From the NCBI GenBank assembly GCA_019636385.1, contig JAHBXT010000002.1, positions 310,001-374,000 of the forward strand: DNA of 64,000 bases, read 5' to 3'. Below the pieces are notes generated by a model. It did no database searches and was not told where the DNA came from. It was given only the letters and a program-made list of their open reading frames with translations. The translations under genes were made by a program, and so were the position numbers. Below, piece by piece: positions 1-8,893 of this stretch; position 1 is the stretch's first letter, and every line of letters begins with the position of its first letter. The stretch is from Pirellulaceae bacterium. GTDB taxonomy: Bacteria > Planctomycetota > Planctomycetia > Pirellulales > Pirellulaceae.

Positions 1-342
1 CGCTACCGAGCTAACTATCAAAGATTCAGCTAGCTTCTCAACCTGCCGTCGGAATATTAACCGTCAAACTGTGCGTTATGGAATACGCGAAGTCACTGAC
101 TACACTCCCAACTGTTGCAAGTTGTTAATGCCAATTGGTCATTGCCAACGGGTCTAGGGGTGATAGCGATTGCGCCGATTAACGCGCTTGGGTAGATTGC
201 TGACCACAGCCGCAGTTAAATCGGCATTTCTCAGGATCAGCTGCGCCGGATGATATTTTATAAGCTACGGTACCACAGCAGTTTCTTGGATTGCGAGCTA
301 AGGATTGCGCGCAGTTGTACGCAGAAGAAAAACGATAATTCA
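1..342. other. Intergenic region, no gene seen
   Basis: I see no convincing coding frame, tRNA or strong inverted repeat here. It is the upstream region of the FHA-EAL gene. An alternative upstream ATG for that gene lies at 250, but its 31-residue extension shows no domain character. Confidence 0.5.
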
Positions 343-1467
343 ATGCATTCGATAACTAGCACCACTGACCACGTCCTGGCGCACCCGGCCGATGCAATGG
401 CCCTGCAGAGCTCGTGGATACTAGTGCGCGGTGACTCGAGCGACGGACCGCAACAAATTCAAGTTACTCCTATCCCGTTTACAGTTGGACGCCGGCCAGG
501 CAGTTCACTGCAAATCAATTCCCGTACGATATCAGGGCTACACGCAACGTTAACCTGTGAGGACGATGGGCTGTGCGTTACCGACAATGGCAGCACCAAC
601 GGTACCTATGTTAATGGACAAAAGATCTCTCAGCCGACCAAACTCGCAGAGGAGGACCTGCTACAGTTTGCCGATATTGTGTTCCGGGTTCGCAAGTCGC
701 AGCGTTCGACCGTTTGTCAAACGATGCAGGAAGATGTTTGCGATAGTGCATTGGCGCTAGTGCAGTTTGACCGACTAATGCAGAATCGGTTGGTCACCCC
801 CAACTTTCAGCCGATCGTCGATATTCGATCCGGTGATTTCGTGGGCTATGAAGTGCTGGCGCGCAGCCGCTTGTTTGGACTGGAGTCCTGCCAAGCAATG
901 TTCGACGCAGCCTCGCGGTTGAATATGGAAGTTGAGTTGAGCCGCATGTTGCGTTGGGAAGGCGTGCGGCACGCCTTAGAACTGGCAAACAATATGACGA
1001 TCTTCCTCAACACCCATCCACTGGAGATTCGTCAAGACGGGTTGGTGGATTCCCTGGTCACAGTTCGGCAACTATCGTACGACAAGCCGATCATTTTGGA
1101 AGTTCACGAAGCCGCAGTTACCGATCCTGCTGAAATGCGAGAATTGAAAGCCCGCTTGCGAGACCTGAACATTGGTATCGCCTACGACGATTTTGGTGCT
1201 GGACAAACACGACTCAGCGAGTTAATTGAGGCACCACCGGACTACCTCAAATTTGATATGTCGCTGATTCGCGGTATTGATCAGGCTCCTCCTGAAAGAC
1301 AGAAGATGCTGGCTGCCCTGGTACAGATCGTGCTCGACCTAGGCGTCAATCCGCTGGCAGAGGGCATTGAAACCCCCGCCGAGGCAGATGTTTGTCGCAA
1401 TCTTGGATTTCAGACTGCCCAAGGCTATCATTTTGGCCGCCCGGCTCCCTGCCAGAACTACCAGTAG
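343..1467 (+). CDS. FHA domain - EAL domain signalling protein
   Basis: Cytoplasmic signalling protein that joins a phosphothreonine-binding FHA domain (about residues 45-115) to a cyclic-di-GMP phosphodiesterase EAL domain (about 150-370). The FHA part keeps the GRR turn (49-51), the S-x-x-H pair (S64, H67) and the NGT turn (86-88). The EAL signature reads EVL (from E170). The other residues expected for metal binding and catalysis are visible: Asn in FLNTHP, Glu in ILEVHE, the DDFGAG loop, Lys in YLKFD, Glu in AEGIET and Gln in QGYHFG. An active phosphodiesterase is therefore likely, gated by binding a phosphorylated partner; the gating is inference. The ATG at 343 is preferred because it lies just before the low-complexity lead-in to the FHA domain; an ATG at 250 is possible. 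It faces purF, whose stop lies 18 bases away. Confidence 0.85.
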   Translation: MHSITSTTDHVLAHPADAMALQSSWILVRGDSSDGPQQIQVTPIPFTVGRRPGSSLQINSRTISGLHATLTCEDDGLCVTDNGSTNGTYVNGQKISQPTKLAEEDLLQFADIVFRVRKSQRSTVCQTMQEDVCDSALALVQFDRLMQNRLVTPNFQPIVDIRSGDFVGYEVLARSRLFGLESCQAMFDAASRLNMEVELSRMLRWEGVRHALELANNMTIFLNTHPLEIRQDGLVDSLVTVRQLSYDKPIILEVHEAAVTDPAEMRELKARLRDLNIGIAYDDFGAGQTRLSELIEAPPDYLKFDMSLIRGIDQAPPERQKMLAALVQIVLDLGVNPLAEGIETPAEADVCRNLGFQTAQGYHFGRPAPCQNYQ

Positions 1468-1484
1468 CCGATTTCCAATAGCCG

Positions 1485-3092
1485 TTAGTCCATTTCGCCG
1501 TTGGCCACAGCCGCTTCGTAGGTGCGGTTTGAAGAGGGGTGTATCGAGCCGCAATTCTTCAGTGCCAGGCTGTACAATCGCCGACCATGCTCAGTCGGAT
1601 AGTCGCCGGTAATGCAGGCCTGACACAGCCGATCTTGATCCAGATTGATAGCCCGAGCGATGGCACTGACCGGCAAATAACGCAATGATTCACACCCCAG
1701 CACCACCGCCATTTGAGCCTGGGCTTCGGGCGTGATCGTCGGGCCAGTCATGAACTGAGGCGCAAACAGCTCGTTTACGGTCGACATATCAATACCGTAA
1801 AAACATGGGGCGACGATGGGCGGACAGGCTACGCGGACGTGAATTTCACGGGCGCGCCCTAGGAGCCGAATTCGATCCAACAAAACTTTCATCGTCGTAG
1901 CGCGGACGATCGAATCCTCCACCAGGATGACCCGTTTGTCCTCTAGGACTTCGCGCAACGGGGTGTACTTGATCGAAGCTTTGGCCATGCGGGCTCGTCC
2001 ACCTTCGATAAAGGTACGCCCACTGTAACGATTGCGAATCAGTCCCTCGCGACTGGGGATTCCCAGTTTATAGGCCATGGCATCGGCGGCCGCTTTACTC
2101 GTATCTGGTACAGGAACAATGACGGTATCGGCGTCCAGCGGCACGCGCCCTTCGGCTAGTTCCAACCGAGCCAATTCCTCACCCAACCGCGTCCGCGTGA
2201 GGTAGACACTGCGATCGTCCAAAGTGCTGGCGACGTTGGCGAAGTATATCCATTCGAAGAAACAGTGCGCTGATCGATCGGAACTTGCAAACTGCCTGAT
2301 TTCAATCCCGCTCGGGCGTACTACGATCAAGTGGCCAGGTGGCAACGACTGAATGCTACTGGGTTCAAAGCCCAGATTCAACAGGGCCACGCTTTCGCTG
2401 GCAGCCGCGAACAGCGGGCCCTCTATGGCGTAAGCCATGGGTTTGATCCCCAACGGATCGCGAGCAACCAGCAGTTCACCCCGCGCGTTTAACAGCGCTA
2501 AGCTGTAGGCACCATCGAATTGTCGAGCCACTTGAGCGAACATGTCGCCAATGTCTTGGCTGGCAGGCCCCGCCGATAAGACTCGCCCTATCTCATGCAT
2601 GATGATTTCGGTGTCGGTGTCCCGGGCCAAGTGATGCTCGCCTTCATGCAGCAATTTGGCTCGCAGTTGCGAATAATTGGCAAGTTGTCCGTTGAAGCAG
2701 AAGCTGAACCACTTGTGCTTGTGGATGTGCTGGCGTTCAAAAGGCTGTGCATAGTTGCGGTCGTCTTTGCCACAGGTAGCGTAGCGCACGTGACCAATGG
2801 CGGCTGAGCCAGCGTAGTCTTTCATCAAGGATTCGCACTTACCTCGGTGCGATAAGCGAAATACCTCGGCGACGGTGCCGATGTCCTTCATCGTGTCTAG
2901 AATGTTGGGTCGATCGGCGCAGTAGGACGTCATGCCCGCCGCTAACTGTCCTCGATTCTGAATGTCTTGTAGCATTCTCGGCAGTAGTCGCGAGACTTCA
3001 GTCGGTCCCTGCTCCGGGCTCATCGGGCTGGCATTGCCACCGGCCAAGTGATAAATAGCCGCAACGCCGCATTCGTGATGTAGTTCGCTCAT
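1485..3092 (-). CDS. purF: Amidophosphoribosyltransferase (first step of purine synthesis)
   Basis: Transfers the amide nitrogen of glutamine to PRPP to make 5-phosphoribosylamine. The N-terminal glutamine amidotransferase domain begins with a short propeptide before Cys8 (ECGVAAIYH), the expected nucleophile after processing. The C-terminal phosphoribosyltransferase domain has the PRPP loop [13 protein letters not shown]. The cysteines used for an iron-sulfur cluster in Bacillus-type PurF seem to be kept: one in HCFFEWIYF, one in APCFYGID, and a CxxC in [13 protein letters not shown]. An oxygen-labile [4Fe-4S] enzyme of that class is therefore likely. The length (535 aa) is slightly above the usual 470-510. 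It is transcribed away from proB, and a 19-bp palindrome lies 31 bases in front of the start. Confidence 0.96.
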   Translation of the reverse strand: MSELHHECGVAAIYHLAGGNASPMSPEQGPTEVSRLLPRMLQDIQNRGQLAAGMTSYCADRPNILDTMKDIGTVAEVFRLSHRGKCESLMKDYAGSAAIGHVRYATCGKDDRNYAQPFERQHIHKHKWFSFCFNGQLANYSQLRAKLLHEGEHHLARDTDTEIIMHEIGRVLSAGPASQDIGDMFAQVARQFDGAYSLALLNARGELLVARDPLGIKPMAYAIEGPLFAAASESVALLNLGFEPSSIQSLPPGHLIVVRPSGIEIRQFASSDRSAHCFFEWIYFANVASTLDDRSVYLTRTRLGEELARLELAEGRVPLDADTVIVPVPDTSKAAADAMAYKLGIPSREGLIRNRYSGRTFIEGGRARMAKASIKYTPLREVLEDKRVILVEDSIVRATTMKVLLDRIRLLGRAREIHVRVACPPIVAPCFYGIDMSTVNELFAPQFMTGPTITPEAQAQMAVVLGCESLRYLPVSAIARAINLDQDRLCQACITGDYPTEHGRRLYSLALKNCGSIHPSSNRTYEAAVANGEMD

Positions 3093-3122
3093 CGTATTCC
3101 CTGGTTGGCTGCCGGTAGCGCC

Positions 3123-3141
3123 TCACAACATCGTGTTGTGA
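3123..3141. promoter_or_regulatory. 19-bp palindrome upstream of purF (candidate operator or leader hairpin)
   Basis: The sequence TCACAACATCGTGTTGTGA has perfect 8-bp arms around a 3-base centre. It ends 31 bases before the purF start on its 5' side. It does not match the E. coli PurR box. An operator for a regulator not encoded nearby, or a short mRNA hairpin, are both possible. Confidence 0.45.
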
Positions 3142-3273
3142 ATGTCCGCTATTGTCCTCAGCTCACGCGCAGATGACAAGTCGCAGTTGCCGTCGGCGCG
3201 ATGACAATTGGACAGTGTCAAATCTGTTTGGGTCGTCGTGCACGCGTTTCCGGCTAACTCGACTGTGAATGAT

Positions 3274-3290
3274 TGTAAAGTGAATTTACA
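3274..3290. promoter_or_regulatory. 17-bp palindrome between purF and proB
   Basis: TGTAAA and TTTACA arms flank a 5-base centre (GTGAA). It lies about 180 bases from purF and 210 bases before the proB start. AT-rich arms of this shape suit a dimeric repressor, but the partner is unknown. Confidence 0.3.
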
Positions 3291-3503
3291 CTAGAGACCC
3301 TAGCTGTCGGACCTACCAGATTCACTAATTCGGTAGATAATGCAGCGCAGCAGCCTGACTGCCTCGGTTTGGAGGCGGATTTGGGGAACAGCTCTGGACA
3401 GTGGCATGACCCCACGGTTCAAGCAAGGTTCTTCAATAATCACGGATCACCAGGAATCACGCTCCTCGGTTCACTTACCGAGGAAAGTGGTCAGAAGGCA
3501 CAC

Positions 3504-4640
3504 ATGAATAGCTTGCCATCGCAGCGATCGTTGCTAACCAGCGCTGAAACGATTGTCGTCAAAGTCGGTTCCCGAGTGCTGTCCCATCAAGGTCGGCTGG
3601 ACGAACAGCGAGTTCGTTCGCTGGCGCGCCAATTGGTGCAAGTAGCCGACATGAACAAGCAAGTTGTGTTGGTTAGTAGCGGAGCCGTGGCTTCTGGCAT
3701 TGGCAAACTGGGCTTAGAGAAACGACCGGTTGATGTCCCCCAACTGCAAGCTGTTGCGGCTGTGGGCCAAGCGCATTTGATCCAAGCCTACGAGCGTTAT
3801 TTTACAGAAATGGGGCGACATGCGGCTCAAATCCTGCTGATCGCCGACGACTTGGATGATCGGACGCGCTATCTAAACGTTCGTAACACGCTGCTGGCCT
3901 GCCTACAACTGGGACTGATCCCCGTCATCAATGAAAACGACACAGTTGCCATAGAAGAACTGCAAACGACGTTTGGAGATAATGATCGGCTGGCTGCCAT
4001 GGTGGCTGGCGTGTTCTCGCGGCCAGCCCTGATTATCTTGAGCGATGTGGATGGGGTTTACGATCGCTCCCCGTCCGATTCCAACGCGCGAGTCGTCTCG
4101 CAATTTGATCAAGTCGACCAGTCAGTGTTGAATCTAGCATCAGCTCATCAGGCGGGGGTCAGCAAGGGCGGGATGGCCAGCAAATTGCGGGTGGCACAAT
4201 TTGTCACACAAAGCGGCGCACCGGTGGTAATTGCTGGCGGCCGAATAGAAAACGTGTTGCCGCGATTGATGAATGGTGAGCCATTAGGGACGCTGTTTTT
4301 GCCGCGATCAGCGGGACTAACTCCTCGCAAACGATGGCTGGGCTTCTCGACTCAGCCTGCTGGTAGAATTCAAATTGACGCTGGTGCTGTGCGAGCCCTG
4401 CGCGTCCAAGGTTCCAGTTTGCTGCCGGTGGGAGTGACTGAGATAGTTGGCGGATTTGCCAAGGGAGAAGTCGTGTCGGTCATGTCTGACGATGGTGTCG
4501 AAGTGGCTCGCGGCCTGACCAATTACAACGATGCACAGCTGCGGCAAATTCGTGGGCTGAGAACTTGGCAGATTGAGGAGGTCTTAGGGCAATGTCCCTA
4601 TGCCGAGGTAATCCACCGCGACAACATGACACTGTTGTAA
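3504..4640 (+). CDS. proB: Glutamate 5-kinase
   Basis: Phosphorylates glutamate in the first step of proline synthesis. The amino-acid-kinase fold starts at TIVVKVGSRVL and includes the glycine loop SSGAVASG, the INENDTV and FGDNDRL substrate segments, the LSDVDGVYD stretch and the nucleotide-binding SKGGMASKLRVA. A C-terminal PUA domain (about residues 285-370) follows, as in full-length bacterial enzymes. The ATG at 3504 gives 378 residues, close to the family norm; the frame stays open to 3369 but the added 45 residues look non-coding. proA is not adjacent in this window. Confidence 0.95.
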   Translation: MNSLPSQRSLLTSAETIVVKVGSRVLSHQGRLDEQRVRSLARQLVQVADMNKQVVLVSSGAVASGIGKLGLEKRPVDVPQLQAVAAVGQAHLIQAYERYFTEMGRHAAQILLIADDLDDRTRYLNVRNTLLACLQLGLIPVINENDTVAIEELQTTFGDNDRLAAMVAGVFSRPALIILSDVDGVYDRSPSDSNARVVSQFDQVDQSVLNLASAHQAGVSKGGMASKLRVAQFVTQSGAPVVIAGGRIENVLPRLMNGEPLGTLFLPRSAGLTPRKRWLGFSTQPAGRIQIDAGAVRALRVQGSSLLPVGVTEIVGGFAKGEVVSVMSDDGVEVARGLTNYNDAQLRQIRGLRTWQIEEVLGQCPYAEVIHRDNMTLL

Positions 4641-4803
4641 TAGTTCAGCGGTTTGGAACGGCGCATCCCGCCTGTCGTTATCTGGCAATCGTCTCTAGCG
4701 ACCAGTTCAGAGCTTCACCGACCGAGCTAGTTTGCTATACTTGCCTGTATGAACTATCATTTACGTAGTTGACCCCTGCAGATGTCCGATGGAGGGAAGC
4801 GCC

Positions 4804-5535
4804 ATGAGGCCGAGCCATCATATTGATCACCTTCTGAAAGAGTGGCCGTACGACTCGGATGATCCCGGCGTTCGCTTGATCAAGGGTGCTGATGGCCGCG
4901 ATTTGATTCAGGTTCGATTGGACCTGGGGCTGCTGCAATTAGAGGTCACCGGCCGCCCAGACGGTACTCGGCCAGATGGTTTTCAAACGCTACTGGATAG
5001 CCTGACGCATCGTGAATTGGAATCTCCAGACTTTGAGCTGGACGAGGATTTGTGCGATGAAATTGACCGCGAATTCGTGCAGTTTTATCATCGACGAATC
5101 GCTTGGCTGCGATTGCAACGCTACGAAAATGCGGTTCGAGACGCCGATCATACGCTGGCGCTAATGGATTTCTGCCGCGAGCATTCGCCAGACGAAGATT
5201 GGACCATGCAGCATGAACAGCATCGAGCGTTTGTTCTGTTTCACCGGACTCAGGCCGCCGCGATCTTGGCCATCAACAGCGACCAAGCCGAGGGGGCGAT
5301 TGAATTGATCGATATCGGCTTGGAAGAGATACGGTCCAGCTTTGAGGAGATGGGCTGGGAAGAGTTCTTTGAATCCGACGAGTTGGTTGAAAGGCTACAG
5401 GAGCTTCGGAAGACGCTCCGCAGCCAGTACTCAATTCCCAAGTCGCTTCAGGAGCAGCTCAACGAAGCTGTTCAGGCTGAACAGTACGAGTTGGCCGCAA
5501 GATTGCGAGACCAACTGGCTCGCCGTGACGTCTAG
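4804..5535 (+). CDS. Conserved protein with C-terminal UVR (UvrB/UvrC) motif
   Basis: Acidic, soluble protein of about 243 residues without signal peptide or membrane segment. The last 30 residues (LQEQLNEAVQAEQYELAARLRDQ) form a UVR-type helical hairpin, known from UvrB, UvrC, ClpC and McsA as a protein-interaction module. The rest is helix-rich, with no catalytic motif I can name; similar proteins of unknown role occur in planctomycetes. The start at 4804 is chosen because GGAGG at 4791-4795 sits 8 bases before it; the ATG at 4789 would overlap that site. The role is unknown; an adaptor in protein quality control or repair is a guess from the motif. Confidence 0.8.
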   Translation: MRPSHHIDHLLKEWPYDSDDPGVRLIKGADGRDLIQVRLDLGLLQLEVTGRPDGTRPDGFQTLLDSLTHRELESPDFELDEDLCDEIDREFVQFYHRRIAWLRLQRYENAVRDADHTLALMDFCREHSPDEDWTMQHEQHRAFVLFHRTQAAAILAINSDQAEGAIELIDIGLEEIRSSFEEMGWEEFFESDELVERLQELRKTLRSQYSIPKSLQEQLNEAVQAEQYELAARLRDQLARRDV

Positions 5536-5658
5536 CACGCTTTCTGGCTTTTGTGCCAACAGCCTTTTCTGACACGCTGCGGTGCGATTTTGTCCCGCCT
5601 CTTAGCGCTTCAGATTGAAAAGAACGGCCACCAAAATGTCTGGCCCAAAATCAGCCAC

Positions 5659-5685
5659 AGACCCCTCCTTGGGGTGGTGCTGTCT
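5659..5685. repeat. Nested inverted repeat
   Basis: CAGAC at the left edge pairs with GTCTG at the right edge, and inside it ACCCC pairs with GGGGT around a 5-base loop. The two stems share bases, so only one form can exist at a time or a bulged stem forms. No T-run follows. Confidence 0.35.
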
Positions 5686-5700
5686 GGGAGGTTGAGGTTG

Positions 5701-5728
5701 TTTTGACCGGCACACAGGCGGGTCAAAA
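5701..5728. terminator. Inverted repeat, possible terminator
   Basis: TTTTGACC and GGTCAAAA form 8-bp arms around 12 bases, with two further GC pairs possible inside after one mismatch. The T and A tracts lie within the stem, as in some bidirectional terminators, and CTTTT follows about 6 bases later. It lies between two genes on the same strand, so it could end the UVR-motif transcript. Confidence 0.35.
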
Positions 5729-5879
5729 ACTATCTTTTGGGGGGGCTGGCCGTGATTCTCTGGAATCCATTTGCGATCGCTCTAGTATTGGAGCAGACTG
5801 GTATCAGCACGGAGGCGAGTACACCTATGAAATCCAACAAATCGCCAATCTTGGCCCGTAATTATCTGCATTTTACGCT

Positions 5880-6563
5880 ATGTCAAACGTCGACCGCGCA
5901 TACAACAAAGTCCGCAACGAGCTGGCCGAAGTGGGTCTGCTGGCCGATGGCGTTTACTTGGATACTGTCGAGCTATGTGTGTCGGATGAAAAGAGCGGTG
6001 ACGGCGAGTGTGGTTATGTGTTCGAACGCGTCGGTCACTATGCTAAGCGCGGCTACCGACCAGGGGTAATCTATCTGCCGCGTGATCTGCCGCACCACCC
6101 CTACACGCCGGGATCGACATTGGCCGATACCATCCGCCACGAATATGCCCATGCCTGGTTTTACTTGGATTCATCGCTATTCCGTCGGGAATGGTTTGCG
6201 CGCACTTTTGGCGCGGCGTATGCCAATCTTGATGCCCTGCCCTACCGCAATTGGCGTCGGCGGACACTTCGCAGTCGACACTATCTGTCCGGCAAGCAGC
6301 GCCGGCCAACGCCGGCGGCTCAGCAGGAATACTTGCATAAGCTGCAGCGACTACAGTTTATCTCAGACTATGCAGCGACCAGTGCCAGCGAAGACTTTGC
6401 CGAAACTTTTATGTACTACTTAAAATACCGCCGCACCTTGGAGCGATTTGCTAGTCGCCCGGTGGTCTATCAAAAGATCAAGATGGTGGAGCGCATTGTT
6501 GCATCGGCGGCTCGGCGCACGCGACAGTTCAGCCAGCGGACCCTCCGCTTTCGTTCGGCGTGA
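5880..6563 (+). CDS. Putative zinc metallopeptidase with HEYAH motif
   Basis: Protein of 227 residues without a signal peptide, so probably cytoplasmic. HEYAH at 87-91 is a zincin HExxH motif: two zinc-binding histidines and the catalytic glutamate. A second acidic cluster, SEDFAETF at about 170-177, resembles the downstream segment that supplies the third zinc ligand in the small zincin-like Peptidase_Mx type families. Between them lies a basic stretch, and the C-terminus is strongly basic, which could allow binding to nucleic acid or membrane (inference). The substrate is unknown. The gene stands alone between structured intergenic DNA and metK. Confidence 0.65.
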   Translation: MSNVDRAYNKVRNELAEVGLLADGVYLDTVELCVSDEKSGDGECGYVFERVGHYAKRGYRPGVIYLPRDLPHHPYTPGSTLADTIRHEYAHAWFYLDSSLFRREWFARTFGAAYANLDALPYRNWRRRTLRSRHYLSGKQRRPTPAAQQEYLHKLQRLQFISDYAATSASEDFAETFMYYLKYRRTLERFASRPVVYQKIKMVERIVASAARRTRQFSQRTLRFRSA

Positions 6564-6723
6564 TCCCTCTCACAGACTCAGTAGGGCAGGATTCTAGGCC
6601 TTGTTTGCCAGTTTTCATACTTCCGCAAACGGATGCCGCTAGTTATATTGTGCCGCCTTGCAAGTGCGTGCGGCTGCGTCAGTTCCAATCCAATGTATCA
6701 AGCCAAGAAGCGAGGGCTAATCA

Positions 6724-7893
6724 GTGACTTCCGGAAAATATCTGTTTACAAGTGAATCTGTCAGCATGGGCCACCCCGACAAGTTGGCCGACCGAATTTC
6801 GGACAGCGTACTGGATGCCATTTTGGAGCAAGACCCCAGCAGCCGGGTTGCCTGCGAAACATTAGTTACTACCGGGCTGGCGTTGATCGCTGGTGAAATT
6901 ACCACCAAGGCGAATGTAAACTACGCCCGAGTCGTTCGACAGGCCATTCGTGAAGTCGGCTATACCGATGACGAGATGGGTATATCTGCCGATACGTGCA
7001 ATGTGATGATTGCCCTGGGCGAACAGAGCCCAGACATCGCCATGGGCGTCAATGCTGACGCCACCTCTGGCAAGGAAATCGGAGCCGGTGATCAAGGATT
7101 GATGTTTGGCTTTGCGTGTAACGACACGGCCGAGCTGATGCCCATGCCGATTGCGCTTAGCCATCGAATCACCAATCGCCTGACTGAGGCTCGATTCTCC
7201 AAAGAAGTTGATTGGCTGCGCCCTGACAGCAAGAGCCAGGTTACTGTTCAATACGACGGCTTCAAGCCGGTGCGCATCGACACTGTGGTAGTCTCGACCC
7301 AACACAGTCCAAGCGTATCGTCAGAAGCCATTCGTGACTTTGTAGTCAACAAGGTCATCCTAGGCTGTTTGCCGCCCGAACTCGTGCAAGGTGACATCAA
7401 ATACCACATCAACCCAACCGGCAAGTTCGTTGTCGGCGGACCTCAAGGCGATTGTGGTCTGACTGGTCGCAAGATCATCGTGGATACCTACGGTGGCTGG
7501 GGGCGTCACGGTGGCGGAGCCTTTAGCGGCAAGGATCCGACCAAAGTGGACCGCAGTGCTGCCTACATGGCTCGGCATGTCGCCAAATGTATAGTTGCAG
7601 CCGGGCTGGCTGACCGTTGCGAAGTTCAATTGGCGTATGCAATCGGTGTCACTGAACCGGTTAGCATTCATGTGGACACTCAAGGATCCGGCAAGATCAG
7701 CGATGAACGCATCTGCGAAGTTATTCGCAAGTTGTTCCCGCTTTCGCCAGGCGGAATTATCGACTACCTGCAACTGCGACGACCAATCTATCGAGCCACC
7801 AGCGCTGGTGGCCATTTCGGTCGCAACGAACCTGGATTTACCTGGGAAGCTACCGACAAGAAGGCTGCTGAACTCAAAAAGGCCGCTAGTTGA
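6724..7893 (+). CDS. metK: S-adenosylmethionine synthetase
   Basis: Makes S-adenosylmethionine from methionine and ATP. All signature blocks are present: [16 protein letters not shown] near the N-terminus, [12 protein letters not shown] in the middle, and the [20 protein letters not shown] and [19 protein letters not shown] blocks. The length of 389 aa is typical. The start is a GTG at 6724 with GCGAGGG shortly before it. The 160 bases upstream contain a TATATT element at 6644-6649 but no SAM riboswitch class that I can recognise. It heads a same-strand row of genes reaching mnmE. Confidence 0.97.
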   Translation: MTSGKYLFTSESVSMGHPDKLADRISDSVLDAILEQDPSSRVACETLVTTGLALIAGEITTKANVNYARVVRQAIREVGYTDDEMGISADTCNVMIALGEQSPDIAMGVNADATSGKEIGAGDQGLMFGFACNDTAELMPMPIALSHRITNRLTEARFSKEVDWLRPDSKSQVTVQYDGFKPVRIDTVVVSTQHSPSVSSEAIRDFVVNKVILGCLPPELVQGDIKYHINPTGKFVVGGPQGDCGLTGRKIIVDTYGGWGRHGGGAFSGKDPTKVDRSAAYMARHVAKCIVAAGLADRCEVQLAYAIGVTEPVSIHVDTQGSGKISDERICEVIRKLFPLSPGGIIDYLQLRRPIYRATSAGGHFGRNEPGFTWEATDKKAAELKKAAS

Positions 7894-7953
7894 TAGAATT
7901 GTGGGCCACTTAGCGCTGCGAGTATTTGCTGGTTCGCTTCGACGGTCAGGCCC

Positions 7954-8826
7954 ATGAATTCAAATCAATACACGCGTTGGTGGATTTGCGGTGCGCTGGC
8001 CTGGTGGCTGATAAGCCTGGTTGCCTGGCTGCGAGTCTGGTTGGGTGAGCTGCAGCTGACGGCCCAGCCCAGTACGCTAACCTGTGTGTCACTGCTGGCA
8101 GTTGCTGTAGCCGCCACATTGCGCGGTCGGTTTCTGACGAATTTCGACCGCCACTCCAGCAGCCTGCGCTGTCTGGTGTGGTGGCTGGCTATTGGTTCGA
8201 TGGTTAATTGGCTCGGGGCAATTTGTCTTAGCTCGTCGAGTCTAGTGGATTGCGTGCCTGCTTTCTTCATCGTCGTCGCCGCAGAATGGTTGATCACTGA
8301 TCGAATCAGTTGCGGAGCAGTCAGGACCAACGCTTGGATTGGGGCCAAGGAACATGGCGCGACGGTTGTTGATGACGAGCTTAGCTCTCGGGCCGTCTAC
8401 AGCAGTCCACCGTCTGGCCACGGTAGCAACGTGGATGTGGACAGCGCTCCATCATCTGGCGACGGTAGCGACCAAGTTGAGCCAGGTTGTACTGTTCGCC
8501 GTGTCGCAGAAGACGGGATTGACGCCGATGGTCAGCGCTACGTGTCTGGCGAGGCGTTCTTGGAGTGGTCGCATCAGCAAGACTCGCAAGTTGTAGTGGT
8601 TGGTTTCGTTCCGGCGTTCGAATCCATACCGGACATACAGTTCGAAATCGAGCCAGCAGAATTCTCTGGTCGCTGCCTAGCTGTGACGGTGTCGGGTATG
8701 AGAGTCCTCGTCAAACGAATTTCTCCAAGTACTTATGAGAACTGTACGCTGACGTGGTACGCGCTGGAAATTGGCCGTGAACAGGCAAACCAGCAATCCG
8801 AGATATCCAGATTGCCCCTGGCCTAA
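7954..8826 (+). CDS. Unknown membrane protein with four N-terminal helices
   Basis: Not recognised. The first 115 residues hold about four hydrophobic segments (around 9-30, 42-57, 72-92 and 99-113), rich in Trp. A hydrophilic Ser/Gly/Asp linker follows, made of a decayed 14-residue duplication (SSPPSGHGSN / SAPSSGDGSD). The C-terminal 110 residues look like a compact beta-rich soluble domain (QVVVVGFVPAF, CLAVTVSGMRVLVKR). It lies 60 bases after metK and 67 before the SHD1 gene, so co-transcription is possible. A membrane-anchored domain displayed on one side by a flexible linker is the simplest reading. Confidence 0.65.
   Translation: MNSNQYTRWWICGALAWWLISLVAWLRVWLGELQLTAQPSTLTCVSLLAVAVAATLRGRFLTNFDRHSSSLRCLVWWLAIGSMVNWLGAICLSSSSLVDCVPAFFIVVAAEWLITDRISCGAVRTNAWIGAKEHGATVVDDELSSRAVYSSPPSGHGSNVDVDSAPSSGDGSDQVEPGCTVRRVAEDGIDADGQRYVSGEAFLEWSHQQDSQVVVVGFVPAFESIPDIQFEIEPAEFSGRCLAVTVSGMRVLVKRISPSTYENCTLTWYALEIGREQANQQSEISRLPLA
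8401..8478 (+). repeat. Decayed 42-bp tandem duplication inside the membrane-protein gene
   Basis: Two copies of a 42-base unit, encoding S-[SA]-P-[PS]-S-G-[HD]-G-S-[ND], form the linker between the membrane part and the soluble part of the gene at 7954-8826. The copies differ at several bases, so the duplication is not recent. Confidence 0.5.
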
Positions 8827-8893
8827 TAACCATCCTGCAAAGTCGCAAGCCGGAGACTATAATTCAGGCTTACGATGGTGGGAGAGCTTTCTG

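Larger units (their letters stand above)
3093..3503. other. Divergent intergenic region between purF and proB
   Basis: About 410 bases that must hold the promoters of both genes. It contains two clean palindromes, listed separately. I found no further gene. Confidence 0.6.
5536..5879. other. Intergenic region with structured segment
   Basis: No coding frame is convincing here. The region holds two adjacent inverted-repeat structures (5659-5685 and 5701-5728) and a run of seven G just after them. Confidence 0.5.

Noticed and set aside
6652..6674. GCCGC...GCGGC pairing before metK, considered as a SAM riboswitch
   Set aside because: Too short and without conserved core bases of any SAM riboswitch class known to me.
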